Shown: positions 10,971-22,379 of the stretch, piece by piece | Numbering within the stretch: the first letter of the stretch is position 1 | How the letters are laid out: every line of letters starts with the position of its first letter | Made by a program: the position numbers and the translations under genes | Notes under the pieces: model-generated | Told to the model about the DNA's origin: nothing | Database searches by the model: none | Seen by the model: only the letters and a program-made list of their open reading frames with translations | Assembly: GCA_003439945.1 (NCBI GenBank) | Contig: QVRM01002157.1 | Location: 1 to 64,000, forward strand | DNA length: 64,000 nucleotides | Direction: 5' to 3' | DNA from: Dermanyssus gallinae | Taxonomy: Eukaryota; Arthropoda; Arachnida; Mesostigmata; Dermanyssidae

Positions 10971-11442
10971 TTTCCCCTCCTCCCCAGTTTTTGCATGTTT
11001 TTGACAGTCCCTGGTTTCTGTCTCAAAACTTACAGAAACGGAATTGTCAAAACCCGGACAGTTTAATTTCTTTAAATTTTTGATAGTCCCTGGGCGATTT
11101 TTGTAGTCATATCAGCTAGTTCTTTGAGCCTGTGCGGAACCTAAACATCGCCACGCTTAAATTACCCACAACCATGCGTTGGCGAATGAGTTGATTCATG
11201 CGGCGCATTCACATAATGATTATCAAATGTGTATTGCAATTTACGAGAGCATTTCGTTTATTCGTATCCATGGTGGAAGATCGGCCCATCCATGGTTAAT
11301 CTATTACATCATAATCGCCATTTCTTGAAAGTGATCAAATCGCTGCAGTTTTTTTATGGCTGGTGTTAATTCACATTCAACTTGAAACAGTCTCTCGTTG
11401 TATATCAGGCATGACCCATGAACGTCACGTTTGGTCAGCTCG

Positions 11443-11443
<1 letters not shown>

Positions 11444-11482
<39 letters not shown>
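11444..11482. repeat. (TA)n microsatellite
   Basis: About 19 TA units. Seen directly. Confidence 0.95.
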
Positions 11483-11485
<3 letters not shown>

Positions 11486-12314
11486 CTACAAGTTTTTCCA
11501 AGCGCCCCTGTGAGTACACTGCTTAACGGCAATGCTATGAGAATTGATGTCGGCGTTTGACCAGGCGCAACGGTGGTAAGGCCCATTAGTGCAGATGACG
11601 ACAACCGGTAGACACTATGGCACATCATTCATTGCCAGGCATCCTTAACGGTAGTCGTGTAGTAAGGCAGCTGCTTTAGATAGTTAGGTCCGGCTTGGAT
11701 CCCACGACGATAGGATGATGGCCCGTTCGAGTCAGAGAAGCCCCTAGTATGGGATTTAATTATGTCAAACTCACGCCCTATATGATCCGACGCAGCAGAA
11801 GGGTACACGCAGCAGGAAAGGCTTATTAGAGGAACTGACGTATATACTTAAATATTGGGAGACGTACGACTTTTCACCAGTCCTGGACTATATATATATA
11901 TATATCGCTAACGGGGCTTCTACCACAGAAGCGAGTAAAAATCAGAAAAACAACACTGGCTTTGTCACAGCTCAACGAAGGAGGACCTTGAAACCCAATC
12001 TCTTTATGCAGAAAATTTGCGCAGCTTATAGAGTAGACAAAGTCTCGAACTCTATGCTACTGGGCTAGGCAGGTTTAGCGCGGCGAGAGTTAAAACCGAT
12101 CCACACCTGTGATTCGTCGACAGGAACATTTCTGTGAAGGCAGTATTAAAATGCGGACGCAGGGTGACAATGTCGTGTTCTGTATAGTGCTGAGTGACAT
12201 CGACTACGCATGGTGCAGCAAGAGTGAATTCTGCCCAAAAGGTATCCAGTAATTTTCTCAGGTTACAACCTGCTCAGCGACGAACAGGTTACGACCTGCT
12301 CAGCCACGAACAGG

Positions 12315-13311
12315 TAGGTATTCGTCTTATACATATTGCCAGGCTTTCTCTTTGCTTTAAGTGCAAGCATGGCGGTGGAAGACGAAACCCAAACTTATTT
12401 CTCGTTATAACACGCTAAAGAAGATCTTCTGCAAACTAGCTATAAAACGGATCGAGTACCTGGTCGACCAGACCTTTCCGCCGGACAAATTCGGTTTTCG
12501 GAGAGGCCAAGGAACGCGTAGTGCAATCCCTATGGTTCAATCAAAGATAGAACAAGCTGTTACAAAACCCGGAGGCCGTTTGTACGCAGTCTTTATAGAC
12601 TGTGCCAACGACTTCGACAAAGCACCTCGAGATCTCCTGGAGAAGCCATCTTCCACCCAAAGGTTGGTGACTCCCTTCTGGGGCGGCGGCCAATCCTTAG
12701 AAGTCGTTAACCCTTTCCGGTATCTGAAGGTTCGGCATTATTATACTGGGACGACTTTCACTGCGCACATCGCCGAGACAGTGCGCACAGCCCTAGTTTC
12801 TTTTTATGGAAGGGTAGGCTACGTCCGGCGACTGTCCGTCCCGACGGCAGTGGCACAACTTTGCTTGTCAATGCGGGTAAGGAGCTGCTTTATGTACCTA
12901 ATACCAGGCTGTGCACCGGTTGCTGAGATAATTCGATCAAAGTTCAATGCACCGCGCACAATACCATTTGAAAGCTTTGTCTCGAAATAAAAAAATGTAT
13001 TCCCAAATGTTGAACACCTGGATATTTTCATTATTATTGCCTCTCACCTCTGGTCTGATCCTGCGTGTGACAATCGCCACGTCTATACCCTATATACTGG
13101 CCATCATTAACTGTTTGAATATAAATTTGCACGAGAAGTACACAGAGTGCATCTGTCAATTGTGCTCACAGGCGTGTACAAAGTATCATGCGTCTGCTGG
13201 CACTTACAAAGAGATCACTGCACTGCCTCTCTCGAAAGACATTTCAAGAGCAGCTGTCAACAGTATAAGTATCAATGTTAAATGCATACTCACTATGTGA
13301 AATAAATGTAA

Positions 13312-13314
<3 letters not shown>
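12315..13314 (+). pseudogene. Finger-bearing LINE, decayed copy (3' half)
   Basis: Same family as the intact minus-strand element at 22.4-24.3 kb. Co-linear pieces are HIARLSLCFK then KHGGGRRNPNLF (about 12325-12400), NTLKKIFCKLAIKRIEYLV and DKFGFRRGQGTRSAI (12410-12530), and motif A YAVFIDCANDFDKAPRDLLE (about 12580-12640). A deletion removing the YADD palm region follows, then HYYTGTTFTAHIAETVRTAL (about 12735-12795), a second deletion, then PGCAPVAEIIRSKFNAPRTI. After frameshifts come HLWSDPACDNRHVYTLY and the C-terminal finger CICQLCSQACTKYH, whose last Cys is replaced. The 3' end gtgaaataaatgtaatga (about 13296-13314) runs straight into a (TA)n(GA)n tract. Confidence 0.9.

Positions 13315-13380
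<66 letters not shown>
13315..13380. repeat. (TA)n(GA)n compound microsatellite at a LINE 3' end
   Basis: TA units (13315-13341) followed by GA units (13342-13380) immediately after the LINE 3' end, suggesting the LINE's simple-sequence tail seeded the tract. Confidence 0.9.
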
Positions 13381-13804
13381 CTAAACTAACCCTAGCACTC
13401 ATCCAAGTCAAATACATACCACCATTTGTTGTTAGTGTACTAACACATAGTGCTATAAGGAATTGATTTACAATATAAATGCGTATGTGGTTAATCGTTT
13501 ATAAAACATTTACTAGGTGCACTTAACCTTAGCTTGTGCAGACAAGTGAGTCGCTTTCTTTACACAATACATATAGGCAATGGTTTGTGTGTGCCAGTTA
13601 ATGAATTAGATCCGAACGCATGTAACGGTATGTAATGTAACGCATGTAACGTGAACAATGTCCCGAAGTATAAGTGTAACGGTATAATTTTTGCCCTGCT
13701 AAAATGTTCAGTACCCCCGATTTTTTAAACGAGTGTTTTCGTTTGGTTACAAATAGGATAAATTGATTTCAAATAGTCCAGCGTCAATCGTGATTCTAAA
13801 TTAT

Positions 13805-13854
13805 AGGCTTCAAATACGAGCGAGGTATCATTTCCTCGGTCGTATTTAAAGCCT
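13805..13854. repeat. Imperfect 21-bp hairpin
   Basis: The arm aggcttcaaatacgagcgagg pairs with its inverted copy ending at 13854 with two mismatches, around the loop tatcattt. It may be a MITE remnant or a local inverted duplication. Confidence 0.8.
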
Positions 13855-14509
13855 GAAGTACACAGACCTGCTACTAAAACCTCCCTAACAAAATATCGTT
13901 CATATACATGCTAAAAACGGGAGGCTCAGGCTTATGGCTAGTGGCGCTAGCAATATAGCCTGCCAATAGCATACTGAATTCTAAGAAACCTGAATACGCC
14001 CAAAGTAAATATATTCTTAAAATAATGTGTTTGCTAATGTGTAAAATGATTTGAGTACATTGTTTTTTTGTTCGTAAATCAAGGGCACAAATAATGCACC
14101 GCTTTTCGTAAGCTGCACCGCCACGAAAAATCTAACACGTAGGCCTATTACGTAGAACAGGCGTTTGATCAGCAGGAAACTGAGATGTTGAAGTTGCGAA
14201 AAATAACGAATCATAGAAATGATAGGTTGCTAAATTATCAATAACATTGCAAACAACATTACTCACAATGGTAATGATAAGTAATTTCCCATGCGACCAC
14301 TCTGAGATTTCATTTTTCAGCCAACTTTATTACAAAAACCTTAAACGTTTTTGCAGTGGCGTTTTTTGCTCGGTTGACACGTCGTGATCTTAGCGACGCT
14401 ATCATGGGATCCGAATGGTATTAATATTATACTTTTCGTATGGAAGCTTTTTCTGTACTTTGACGCGCTTCTGGGCTTTATCATACACTGGAAAACCTTT
14501 CTTGCCTGC

Positions 14510-14512
<3 letters not shown>

Positions 14513-14551
<39 letters not shown>
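14513..14551. repeat. (TA)n microsatellite
   Basis: About 19 TA units. A second TA tract with CA interruptions lies at 14709-14766. Seen directly. Confidence 0.95.
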
Positions 14552-14705
14552 CTAGTTGGGTAAGTATTCACATTTATTTTTCATGTATATATGTATACTC
14601 GAATACAAACCTACTCAATTATTTCGTTATCGAAATTGCGTTTAACTTATCTATTTTTAAATGTAGTTTTGACAACGGTTATAACATTTTAATACTAGCG
14701 TCGTC

Positions 14706-14746
<41 letters not shown>

Positions 14747-15977
14747 CACACACATATATATATATAGAATCTCATTAAGCATCTCCTCTCGTGCAAGTTG
14801 GACAGCAAGGAGAAAAATGTGTTATCGCCGACAAGTACTACGGTGATGTCGTAGGATGCTTAGTCTTTTCCTGGTCCTTTTCCTGGAATTATATGAGGCA
14901 GTGTTAACGGTTGACGGTTGAAGCGCGTTTGGTTGCTGACGAGCATTCATCGCAAGACCACCCCACACAAGCACGGTACTGGCGTGTGGTGAAATAAGAA
15001 ATTTCAAATTGAGCCCAGGAAGCAAAAGGCGACCACGGTAACGGCAAACCAAAATGCAGAACGGTGACGACCACAACGATAGGAAAACACATTTGCTCCT
15101 GATTTTATTTATTCGCATGCTTTTTCGGGGTGAAATATTACTAGAAAACACAAGGGTCGTTCGTCTGTCTCGGCTCCGCCCCTACCTTTTCCATTCTACC
15201 CGTCCCTATTCTAGCTACTGGTCCGTAGGCTTCCCTAATTTATTAGTAACGCTATTCGTTCATTGATTAAAGTAAATCAACGTCAGTTGGCTCACTTATC
15301 GTCCCCTGAGACGAGGGAGTTCCCTCTTCGGTACTTGAGCAACATCTCGATAACCAATGATTCTATATCAGTCAGTACGGAAAAGGCTTGCATAGAGTTT
15401 AGGAAGATTAGATGCAAAAACATACACACGCATAGGTGGAATGAAATCAACCGAGGGTGATCTTCGTTTGTCGCTCGAGTTCTGCGGTCTTCAGACAATA
15501 TTGCACCACACATATGCAGGCAAGGAGGTCGAACTGCAAACCAAAACAGCCGTCTTCCACCCACCACGTTGCTAGAAGCGTTGCAAGCTTCTTCAATAAC
15601 CGTCCGTCCTAAATAAGAGAAGACTGATAAGATTAAAGTAAGTGTGTGAATCCGTTAGATATTTTCTATTCACAAGTGAAGTGTTCATATGCCGATTCTC
15701 TATGGTGCAAGCCTAACCGCCCTTAGAAAAAAATTATAGATTAGTTAGTTATACGTACTACAATTAGAGGAACAGAGAGGGTTGACACTTTACGCTTCTA
15801 AGTGTGAGGTGTTTGTCATAGAAGGTAATCTTCATAAGCAAGAAGAAGCCATTCTAATCATCATGCAAACACTTCACGGAATGATTCACACGACACGGGA
15901 TGACCTAGACGTTCCATAATGTGAAAAAAAAACACGAGTTCTTCGTACAATATACCGACATACTTGCTGCTTACGAC

Positions 15978-15991
15978 AGACTACTAAGGGT
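15978..15991 (+). repeat. Target-site duplication, left copy (R1-like LINE)
   Basis: The 14 bp agactactaagggt is repeated exactly at 16581-16594, directly after the poly(A) of the intervening LINE. Confidence 0.9.
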
Positions 15992-16580
15992 CAAGGACTG
16001 GCTGTACCGGCCCGGTGGGGAGCTCACCTTCCACACCACCCAGATGTTGACGGGGCACGGCGACTTTCAGTCGTACCTATTCAGGATCGGGAAGGCCCCC
16101 AGCCCCATGTGCGTCCACTGCGGCAATGGACTTGAGGACACTCCAGAGCACACAGCTCTGGCGTGTCCCGCATGGGCGGAACAGCGTCACCCCTTGAGGA
16201 CTTTAATGAATACGCACATTTTTAATCTACGCGACGTCGTTCTGAAGATGACAGAATCCCTGGAACACTGGAACTTGACAACAGCGGTTTTTAACAAGAT
16301 TTTACAAGCTAAGACATCGGCCAACAAGCTGCGACTTTTGCGATTCCCTGCAGCTCCCAGGGACAACTTTCGCCAGGAGTAAGAAGACTCGCCCCCTCTG
16401 ACTGTTTGATGCATGCGCAAGCAGTTCCCGGTCAGTTGGGGGACGGGGACATGACTGGTTTTTAGTGGGTTGGAGCCCCACACTACCGGCCCACACTTGC
16501 AGGAACTCCCTGCAGTGGTGTCCGTGTGTGCAACCGCATTTTCCAGTTAGTCCTCTTAAAAAAAAAAAAAAAAAAAAAAA
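15992..16580 (+). mobile_element. R1-like LINE, 5'-truncated, poly(A) tail
   Basis: C-terminal end of an R1-clade non-LTR retrotransposon ORF2, open from the insertion junction to the stop at 16380-16382. It reads VKDWLYRPGG, TGHGDFQSYLFRIGKAPSP, the Cys-His cluster MCVHCGNGLEDTPEHTALAC then PAWAEQR, and a basic C-terminus. This is the gag-like or connection finger pattern CxxC...H...C that lies after the RT in R1-like elements. A 3' UTR of about 175 bp and about 23 A residues (16558-16580) follow. The exact 14-bp direct repeats show insertion by target-primed reverse transcription. The undamaged frame and TSD imply a young insertion. Only the last about 590 bp were inserted. Confidence 0.93.
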
Positions 16581-16594
16581 AGACTACTAAGGGT
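16581..16594 (+). repeat. Target-site duplication, right copy (R1-like LINE)
   Basis: Exact repeat of 15978-15991 right after the A tail. Confidence 0.9.
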
Positions 16595-17189
16595 ACTTTA
16601 GGTGCGGTGTTGAGTTTCTAAGGGAGCTTGTGGAAGATAGCAAGCTTTCTACATAATTGCCTCCGGGCGGGGGGGCATGATGTCAACAATACGAACTTAA
16701 TAAATTTGCATTCCTCCCCACTACCCCAGGCATTCATAAAGAAGCCTAAGCGACTACATTTAGTCCCTGTACAAATGTTATTTTCGAGATGGGCTCAACA
16801 GAGCTGTTTCTCAATTCATATGCCGGACGCAAACCTTGGTCCCCTGTTAGCCTTTATTCCAGGACCTACCGATGAAAGTAACAGGTAGCCAAGGCGTGAG
16901 GTGTTTCTTATTTTAAAAAAAACACTCATTGGACGTAGAACGCGGAAACGGGGAAAGTAACACGGCTTGGCCCTATGCTCGAATGGGACAAGCTTGCCGC
17001 ATTTTTAGTTAAGACGTCAGATGGCACGAGGAGCTGGTTAAAGTACGCATCCATTAGAAACAACTGTTTCTATCGTGCAACTTACTTAATAAATGTTTGC
17101 CCCAAGAAAAGGCATATCAAATACGTCTCTTATGAGTAATTGTTTTTGCTTGGCGTGGTTCCTGGAAAAAATTACCTAATATATATGCA
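16595..17189. other. No recognisable gene
   Basis: Possibly contains the decayed 5' part of the LINE that becomes readable from about 17190. I see no clear motif in this interval. Confidence 0.35.
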
Positions 17190-18990
17190 GTCCACCAGAA
17201 AAGTAAGTCTCAGATGTTTTACATCAAATAGAAGAATGCCTCATGCTATGCACACACATGATTAAAACATCATAGTCGCAGGTGACGCAAACTGTGATTT
17301 GTCGAAGCAAAATTAACGCCAAAAGCTACTCACGACAGACATAGAAGGCTTGGGGTTTCAAATAGAGAACGGCCGTAATGTCGCTACATACCTAAGCTGG
17401 AACGGCTCAAGTGCTGTCGACGTTGTGTTATCGTCAGCGTGACAGCCGGGGGCAATAGTTTTTGTGAAGTAAGGTCCGCACCTCCAGCCCACCGCAAACA
17501 TTGTTAAGTGAGATTTTTGAGCTCACGCGCACCCAAAGTCCAACAACAGTGGCACCTATGCCACAGCTGAGCCGTACAATAAACGCGAACATGCTCCAAC
17601 AGGCCATAGAACTCATGCGACGCGATGACGACATCAACATCACTAAAAAGACGATACGATAGGCAATCTATGTATCAGCTACTACCAGACGATCGGCGAG
17701 ACCAAACACGTACAGAGCCTGGTTTGATGCAGAATGTCACAAGATAAAGCGTACTATATGCAGCCACGATGACGAGAGCCCCTATAGACTAAGCCAACTC
17801 GCGGAGATCAAACGGGTGTTTCGGAAAATAAAGCAGACCAAGAAGCGCCATTACGAAGAAAAGCAACGTCTGTAATTGATACAAAATAGGTGTAAACGAA
17901 ACCTTGGCTGCTCATAATAAACAAAATACTTGCATCATTCGTATTGTCAAGGCTATATAACAGCGCTAAAGAAAAACTTCCCATTGAGCAACACGGATTC
18001 TTCCCCGGACGATCAAGCGAATATGCTGTTAGCTTCCTGCTGAACTATGTGGAACGAAGTCGTCGAAGTAGATTTATGGTATATACCGCATTTCTAGAAG
18101 AACGCATCTGACTCTGTCCCAAGGGACCGTTTTTTAGAGGTCATTCATAGTCAAATTCTTAGTACGTGGAGCAGTGTACAACTTTGTTCGGGAAATCCTT
18201 TGCCATAACCTTATAATAGTTGACAACTGAGATCATTACGTCACCGACATCGTTACGCTAAAGGTAGAATTGGCTCAAAGAGATTCTGTTAGTACGTTCC
18301 TTTTTGTAATGTGCACAGTAACCCTATCGGATTTTCTACGCGAAGCAGAAGCTCCGCACGCCTTCTATGCAGATGACCTAGTCATCCTCGCAAAGTCGCG
18401 TGAACATCTGCAGTATTTCCTAAATAAAACAGCCAATTGGTGTAAAGAGAACAGGCTAACAATCAACACAGCTAACACAAAAGTCCTTCGTTTCAGCCGA
18501 AGAGGGGCGTACGTCGCAATCGACTTTTTTTTTTGCTATTAGCGATCTAAAAAGGCTGGACCGTTTAAAGACATTTTGTATCAAGCGCGTGCTAGATCTA
18601 CCCAAAACGCATCTGCTAAAGTCGCGCTTGAACTATGTCGCTAACAAATCCTTACAGAGGATTACACGCTAGACGGACTACAACTTAATGGGGCTGTACG
18701 CATAGTATAGAGAGAGAGTTTCGGGAGATACGCAACGTGAAGTTTGGGACCAGCGTTTTGCTCGGGCAAATGAAAGAGAGGAGCCCAGAAGAACTGAGCA
18801 CTAGTTCGTCGAGTGACATGGCACGGCTACCATAATCACATATGTTTAAGTGGACAGTGTTTTGAGGTCGATGGTTGTATGTGTAGATTTTGTGGAGTAT
18901 GTGATTTTGATAGATACCATATAATTGTATGCACCAAAATAGACACAGCGTCGCTACAATCACGTACACACTACATAGGATCAGTGTAGA
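17190..18990 (+). pseudogene. APE-type LINE, decayed (endonuclease + RT + finger)
   Basis: A second family of the finger-bearing LINE clade. An apurinic-type endonuclease remnant reads GDANCDLSKQN (about 17282-17314, the GDxN motif) and NGSSAVDVVLSSA (about 17402-17441). The EN-RT connector starts WFDAECHKIKRTICSHDDES and continues to KKRHYEEKQRL (17720-17876). RT blocks follow: EQHGFFPGRSSEYAVSFLLN (about 17985-18045), SVPRDR, DFLREAEAPHAFYADDLVIL with the catalytic YADD (about 18330-18390), and NRLTINTANTKVLRFSRRGA. The C-terminal finger is CMCRFCGVCDFDRYHIIVC (about 18868-18925). Stops and frameshifts are scattered, so it is dead. A long TA tract (19005-19081) follows its 3' end. Confidence 0.88.
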
Positions 18991-19012
18991 TTTCACACAA
19001 CGGTATATGTAT

Positions 19013-19082
<70 letters not shown>

Positions 19083-21079
19083 ACTTTTCCAGCACTTATT
19101 AGGAATATATAGGATGCAAGTCACTAGTTTTCGTGAACGTGCATTTTTGCGCAGTCTGGTACGTTGATGCGTCACTACGCAATTTCTCAGCCAATCACTA
19201 AAGGAAAGATATAATGTTATCTGTAGTAAAACCTAATAGCATAAACAACGCGCTGAATCCGGAATTTTAGACATTGTAAGCGTCCGGATAGCCAAACGTG
19301 AAGCTGGAATTCAAATGCTAAGTAGTTGCATTTCGCACGTCGGGAAGAGCCGCAGACATAGCCCTAACTAACAAAAATGTATTTTTGCTTCAGTAACCAG
19401 ATGGCATCTCCAGTAACCAGATCAGCGATTCTGGTCATATGACAGCTTTCTATTAAGTGGTAAACTAGACTAACAGAGCATAATTAGATACGGCACGAAC
19501 TGGCTTTTACAAGCAGAGACCCACATACTGCAAGCTGTGCATGCATACAACTAGAGTAACGCGTTGATGAACTAAATCATCGTCAAAATGGCACCATGTT
19601 GAAATAAAAATAAATAATAACTCTTTATAGTCCAGACAGACTACAACAATGAAAAATTGTGAAAAACGTAAAAGTGCATATGAATCGGTTTCCGGCCCGA
19701 GGAAGCAGTTGCATTTCAGTTTTTATCTTCTTACAGCAAAAGCCCGCTAAGGCAATAGAAGGCACGGGCCACAAGAAGTTCTCTTAAATGCGTTACGCAG
19801 CCTGAGTTTATATGTGGGCTAGCAGGGAATGCTTAAGTTGCACGGACAACCGTCTTCAGCCATCGAACATAGACGAACCCATTGGAGGTCATTAGAGGTC
19901 GTGGCTGTCCCGAGACTTCTTTTCTCCAGATTTATTCGCCGTTATTTTGTTGTGTGCTTGTCTCGTACGGGTTAGCCTTACGACAATGGAGTTCGTAATG
20001 GTACGTGAATTTCCGGCCTGTGTAGCATTACTGGAGCAATTAGCGCTTTTCATTACACTAGCAATTAGCGGTTTTCATTTCTCCAGAAGCGACGTAGGCA
20101 GCTTTAAGAGCTTAGACCGCTAATTGGAGTTCATTATAGCTTCCTTCCTTCTGCACCTTTCTTCAACAGTAAAAACAGACTAAAAACATCAAAACTAATA
20201 AAAAATAAAAATACAAACAAGAGTGCATTTTAGTTGTCTAACCGTTCCCTAGTCACAGGCACACTATGAATGACCCTCCTTATATCCCTTGCAAACTTCA
20301 ACAAGAGCCAACTTCCTTTTAGGGAATATAAATGTAACATCGGTGTGGCCGAAGGTAGCACGTATGCGATCAGTACAGTAGCAACGAGCACAGAGACACA
20401 CAGAATTGGTGTACAAAATCTAGCCGGATATCAAGAGACTTCACAAGAAGAACTTTGGCGGCCATCAAATTATATATAATTGCCTACAAATGATGAAATT
20501 CTTAGCGGATTGTCGTGTAAAACAGTGCAGATAGACAGGCACAAAAAGACCCTTCATGGACGGATAAGAGGCATATCTAGCCGTAAGCTATAACTGTGAT
20601 AATGGCAGAGCCTTAATGTGTTCAATTAGAGGAATCAGACCCATTAGGGGCTGCGGAGACTTTAATGGTCGCCTTTGAAGTGGCAGCCAGTTAGAGGTGG
20701 GGGTTGCTGGACATCTACCGGGCGCGTCCCGTCCATGCGGCAAATAAGGGAAAGCTTTCTTGCAGTGAGAGAACCGGGGCAACTCGCCACGAACCAAAAC
20801 CAGTAAGTTTCGCTATATGGATCATGGACGATAACTTATTATTCAGCATTGGCCAATATGGCTCTGCATTTGTATATTTGTATTTATGCATGCAAATGTG
20901 TACAGGAATATAAACAGAATGCAGAAAACTACAATAACAACGATGAATAAGCTCATCAACTTCCTGCCGATATTCTACGATTTACGACGGAATACGCGCA
21001 ATGAGGGCCAAAGCAAGACTTCCGTTCATCTACAGCAACGAATAAACTATTGGTAGTAGTCGTCATAGGAATATAGAGT
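18991..21079. other. No recognisable gene
   Basis: Contains the TA tract 19005-19081 and a short tandem duplication of gcaattagcg(c/g)ttttcatt at about 20036-20083. The 69-codon frames at 20270-20479 and 20704-20913 have no recognisable motif. Confidence 0.45.
19005..19081. repeat. (TA)n microsatellite, long
   Basis: About 75 bp of nearly pure TA with one TAAA interruption, ending in GTGTGT. It explains the poly-Ile-Tyr frames on the minus strand. Confidence 0.95.
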
Positions 21080-22379
21080 CAAGGGCTAGTTAAGTCGGAG
21101 GGCCAAGAACGTGAAAGACGAACAGCAAATGCTCGAAGCCGAGAACACGCAACAGGCCAAACCAACTGCCGCAGTTATCGGCTTGGTCACGGAGGAGCAA
21201 GGTCAAGCTCTCTAAGAACACGAAGCAGCTGAGCTAATACATAACGGTAATAGCAAAGAAAGAGCCATATAATAATAAGCAACGGTGTTAGCAAATTGTT
21301 CTCAAGCACCTTGAACCCTAGTTTCCTGCTGTGGCCAGCTTACAAACGCTCGCGCCAGGAAAGACTGCTGTTACTGGACCCAATGTGCCTAGTTTAGCGA
21401 TGGGCCATGAAGACGAAATACCTCATCAAGAATGCTTGGTATCGGCAAGGTCCAAAGCAGTGCGAGCGCAGAAGATACAGCTCGGGCATATGATTCTGGA
21501 GATTCTGGCAGATGGTTCAAACAACAGCTTACTCTTATCTTGCGATATACTTCAGCAGAAAAATAGAGGCGGAACTTGGACAAAAGATGGTGGAGTGCTC
21601 CCTCGGCACGAAAAGCCTATTAAGGCCCACCTCTGTGTGCGAGACCAGTAATCAAATAAGTAAAATAAATCGTTCCCTCAGAAGAAACAGCAGCAACCAC
21701 AGAATGCTTGTAAAAGCCTTAAAAGAACTACGTGGTCCGAATTGCTTATGGCTAAAGTATTACAAAAACGAGCACTGGCGTCATTACGCTACAGATCCGG
21801 CAGGCACTAACAGAAGGAGTCAAATAGCTTGCGCTGAAAAGATACGCGATAAAGCTGATTTTGTAGTTGGAGTGGCAAAGCAAGAGCTGTCGCTACATAC
21901 ATATATATATACGACTGAGATAAAGTAAGCATTGCGCAAGAAATCAGGGCGTTTTTTGCTCAAGCCGCGTAGAGCATTTTAGCTCAGTGCAAAATCAAAG
22001 TAAGGCGGCTGAAATGCCGCGTTGAATGGAGAAAAACCCCTTGTCTGCTGCTTGAAGTGCTACAAATTTGCGTACAAGGCGAGGCAGTGCAAGGAGCCCG
22101 CTGCAGATGGCAGGAAATGCTACCGGTGCGGCAGTGAAAGTGTCGTAGTAAACGGATGCGCAAATGGTTCACGAAATGCTATGTTTGTGAGAGTAACCAG
22201 GCGTATATACACCACTTGCACTGCTTACGAAAAGAGCGCGTTCGAATGGAAAGAGCGGAAGCGCACTATTAAGCGACCAGCTAATCATGCAAGTAGCCAG
22301 CAGTAGTTATTGCAAGAACAGCGGTAAAAATCCTCTCTGTAAACCTAGCGATGATGGTAAACGTAAACGCGCTGCAAAT
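21080..22379 (+). pseudogene. R1/Jockey-like LINE ORF1 (Gag-like), decayed, left part
   Basis: Gag-like first ORF of a non-LTR element, broken by stops and frameshifts. Readable pieces include CLVSARSKAVRAQKIQLGHM and ILEILADGSNN (about 21435-21520) and a zinc-knuckle array: CLKCYKFAYKARQC (His replaced by Tyr), CYRCGSESVVVNGC, and a third partial knuckle (about 22050-22230). Its 3' part (KRKRAA...) is split by the younger minus-strand LINE at 22380. Sequence continues beyond that insertion at 24293. ORF1 proteins of this type bind the element RNA. Confidence 0.75.
22366..22379 (+). repeat. Target-site duplication, left copy (nested LINE)
   Basis: aacgcgctgcaaat, repeated exactly at 24279-24292 on the other side of the minus-strand LINE. 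Confidence 0.93.

Larger units (their letters stand above)
10315..12314. other. No recognisable gene
   Basis: AT-rich unique DNA with TA tracts at 11444-11482 and 11889-11906 and a small tandem duplication of acaggttacgacctgctcag-like units (about 12260-12315). The 64-codon frame at 10598-10792 (+) has no recognisable motif. Confidence 0.45.
13381..15977. other. No recognisable gene; TA tracts and one hairpin
   Basis: AT-rich DNA. It contains the hairpin at 13805-13854 and TA tracts at 14513-14551 and 14709-14766. Open frames such as 14822-15151 (-) have ordinary composition but no motif I can assign. Confidence 0.45.
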
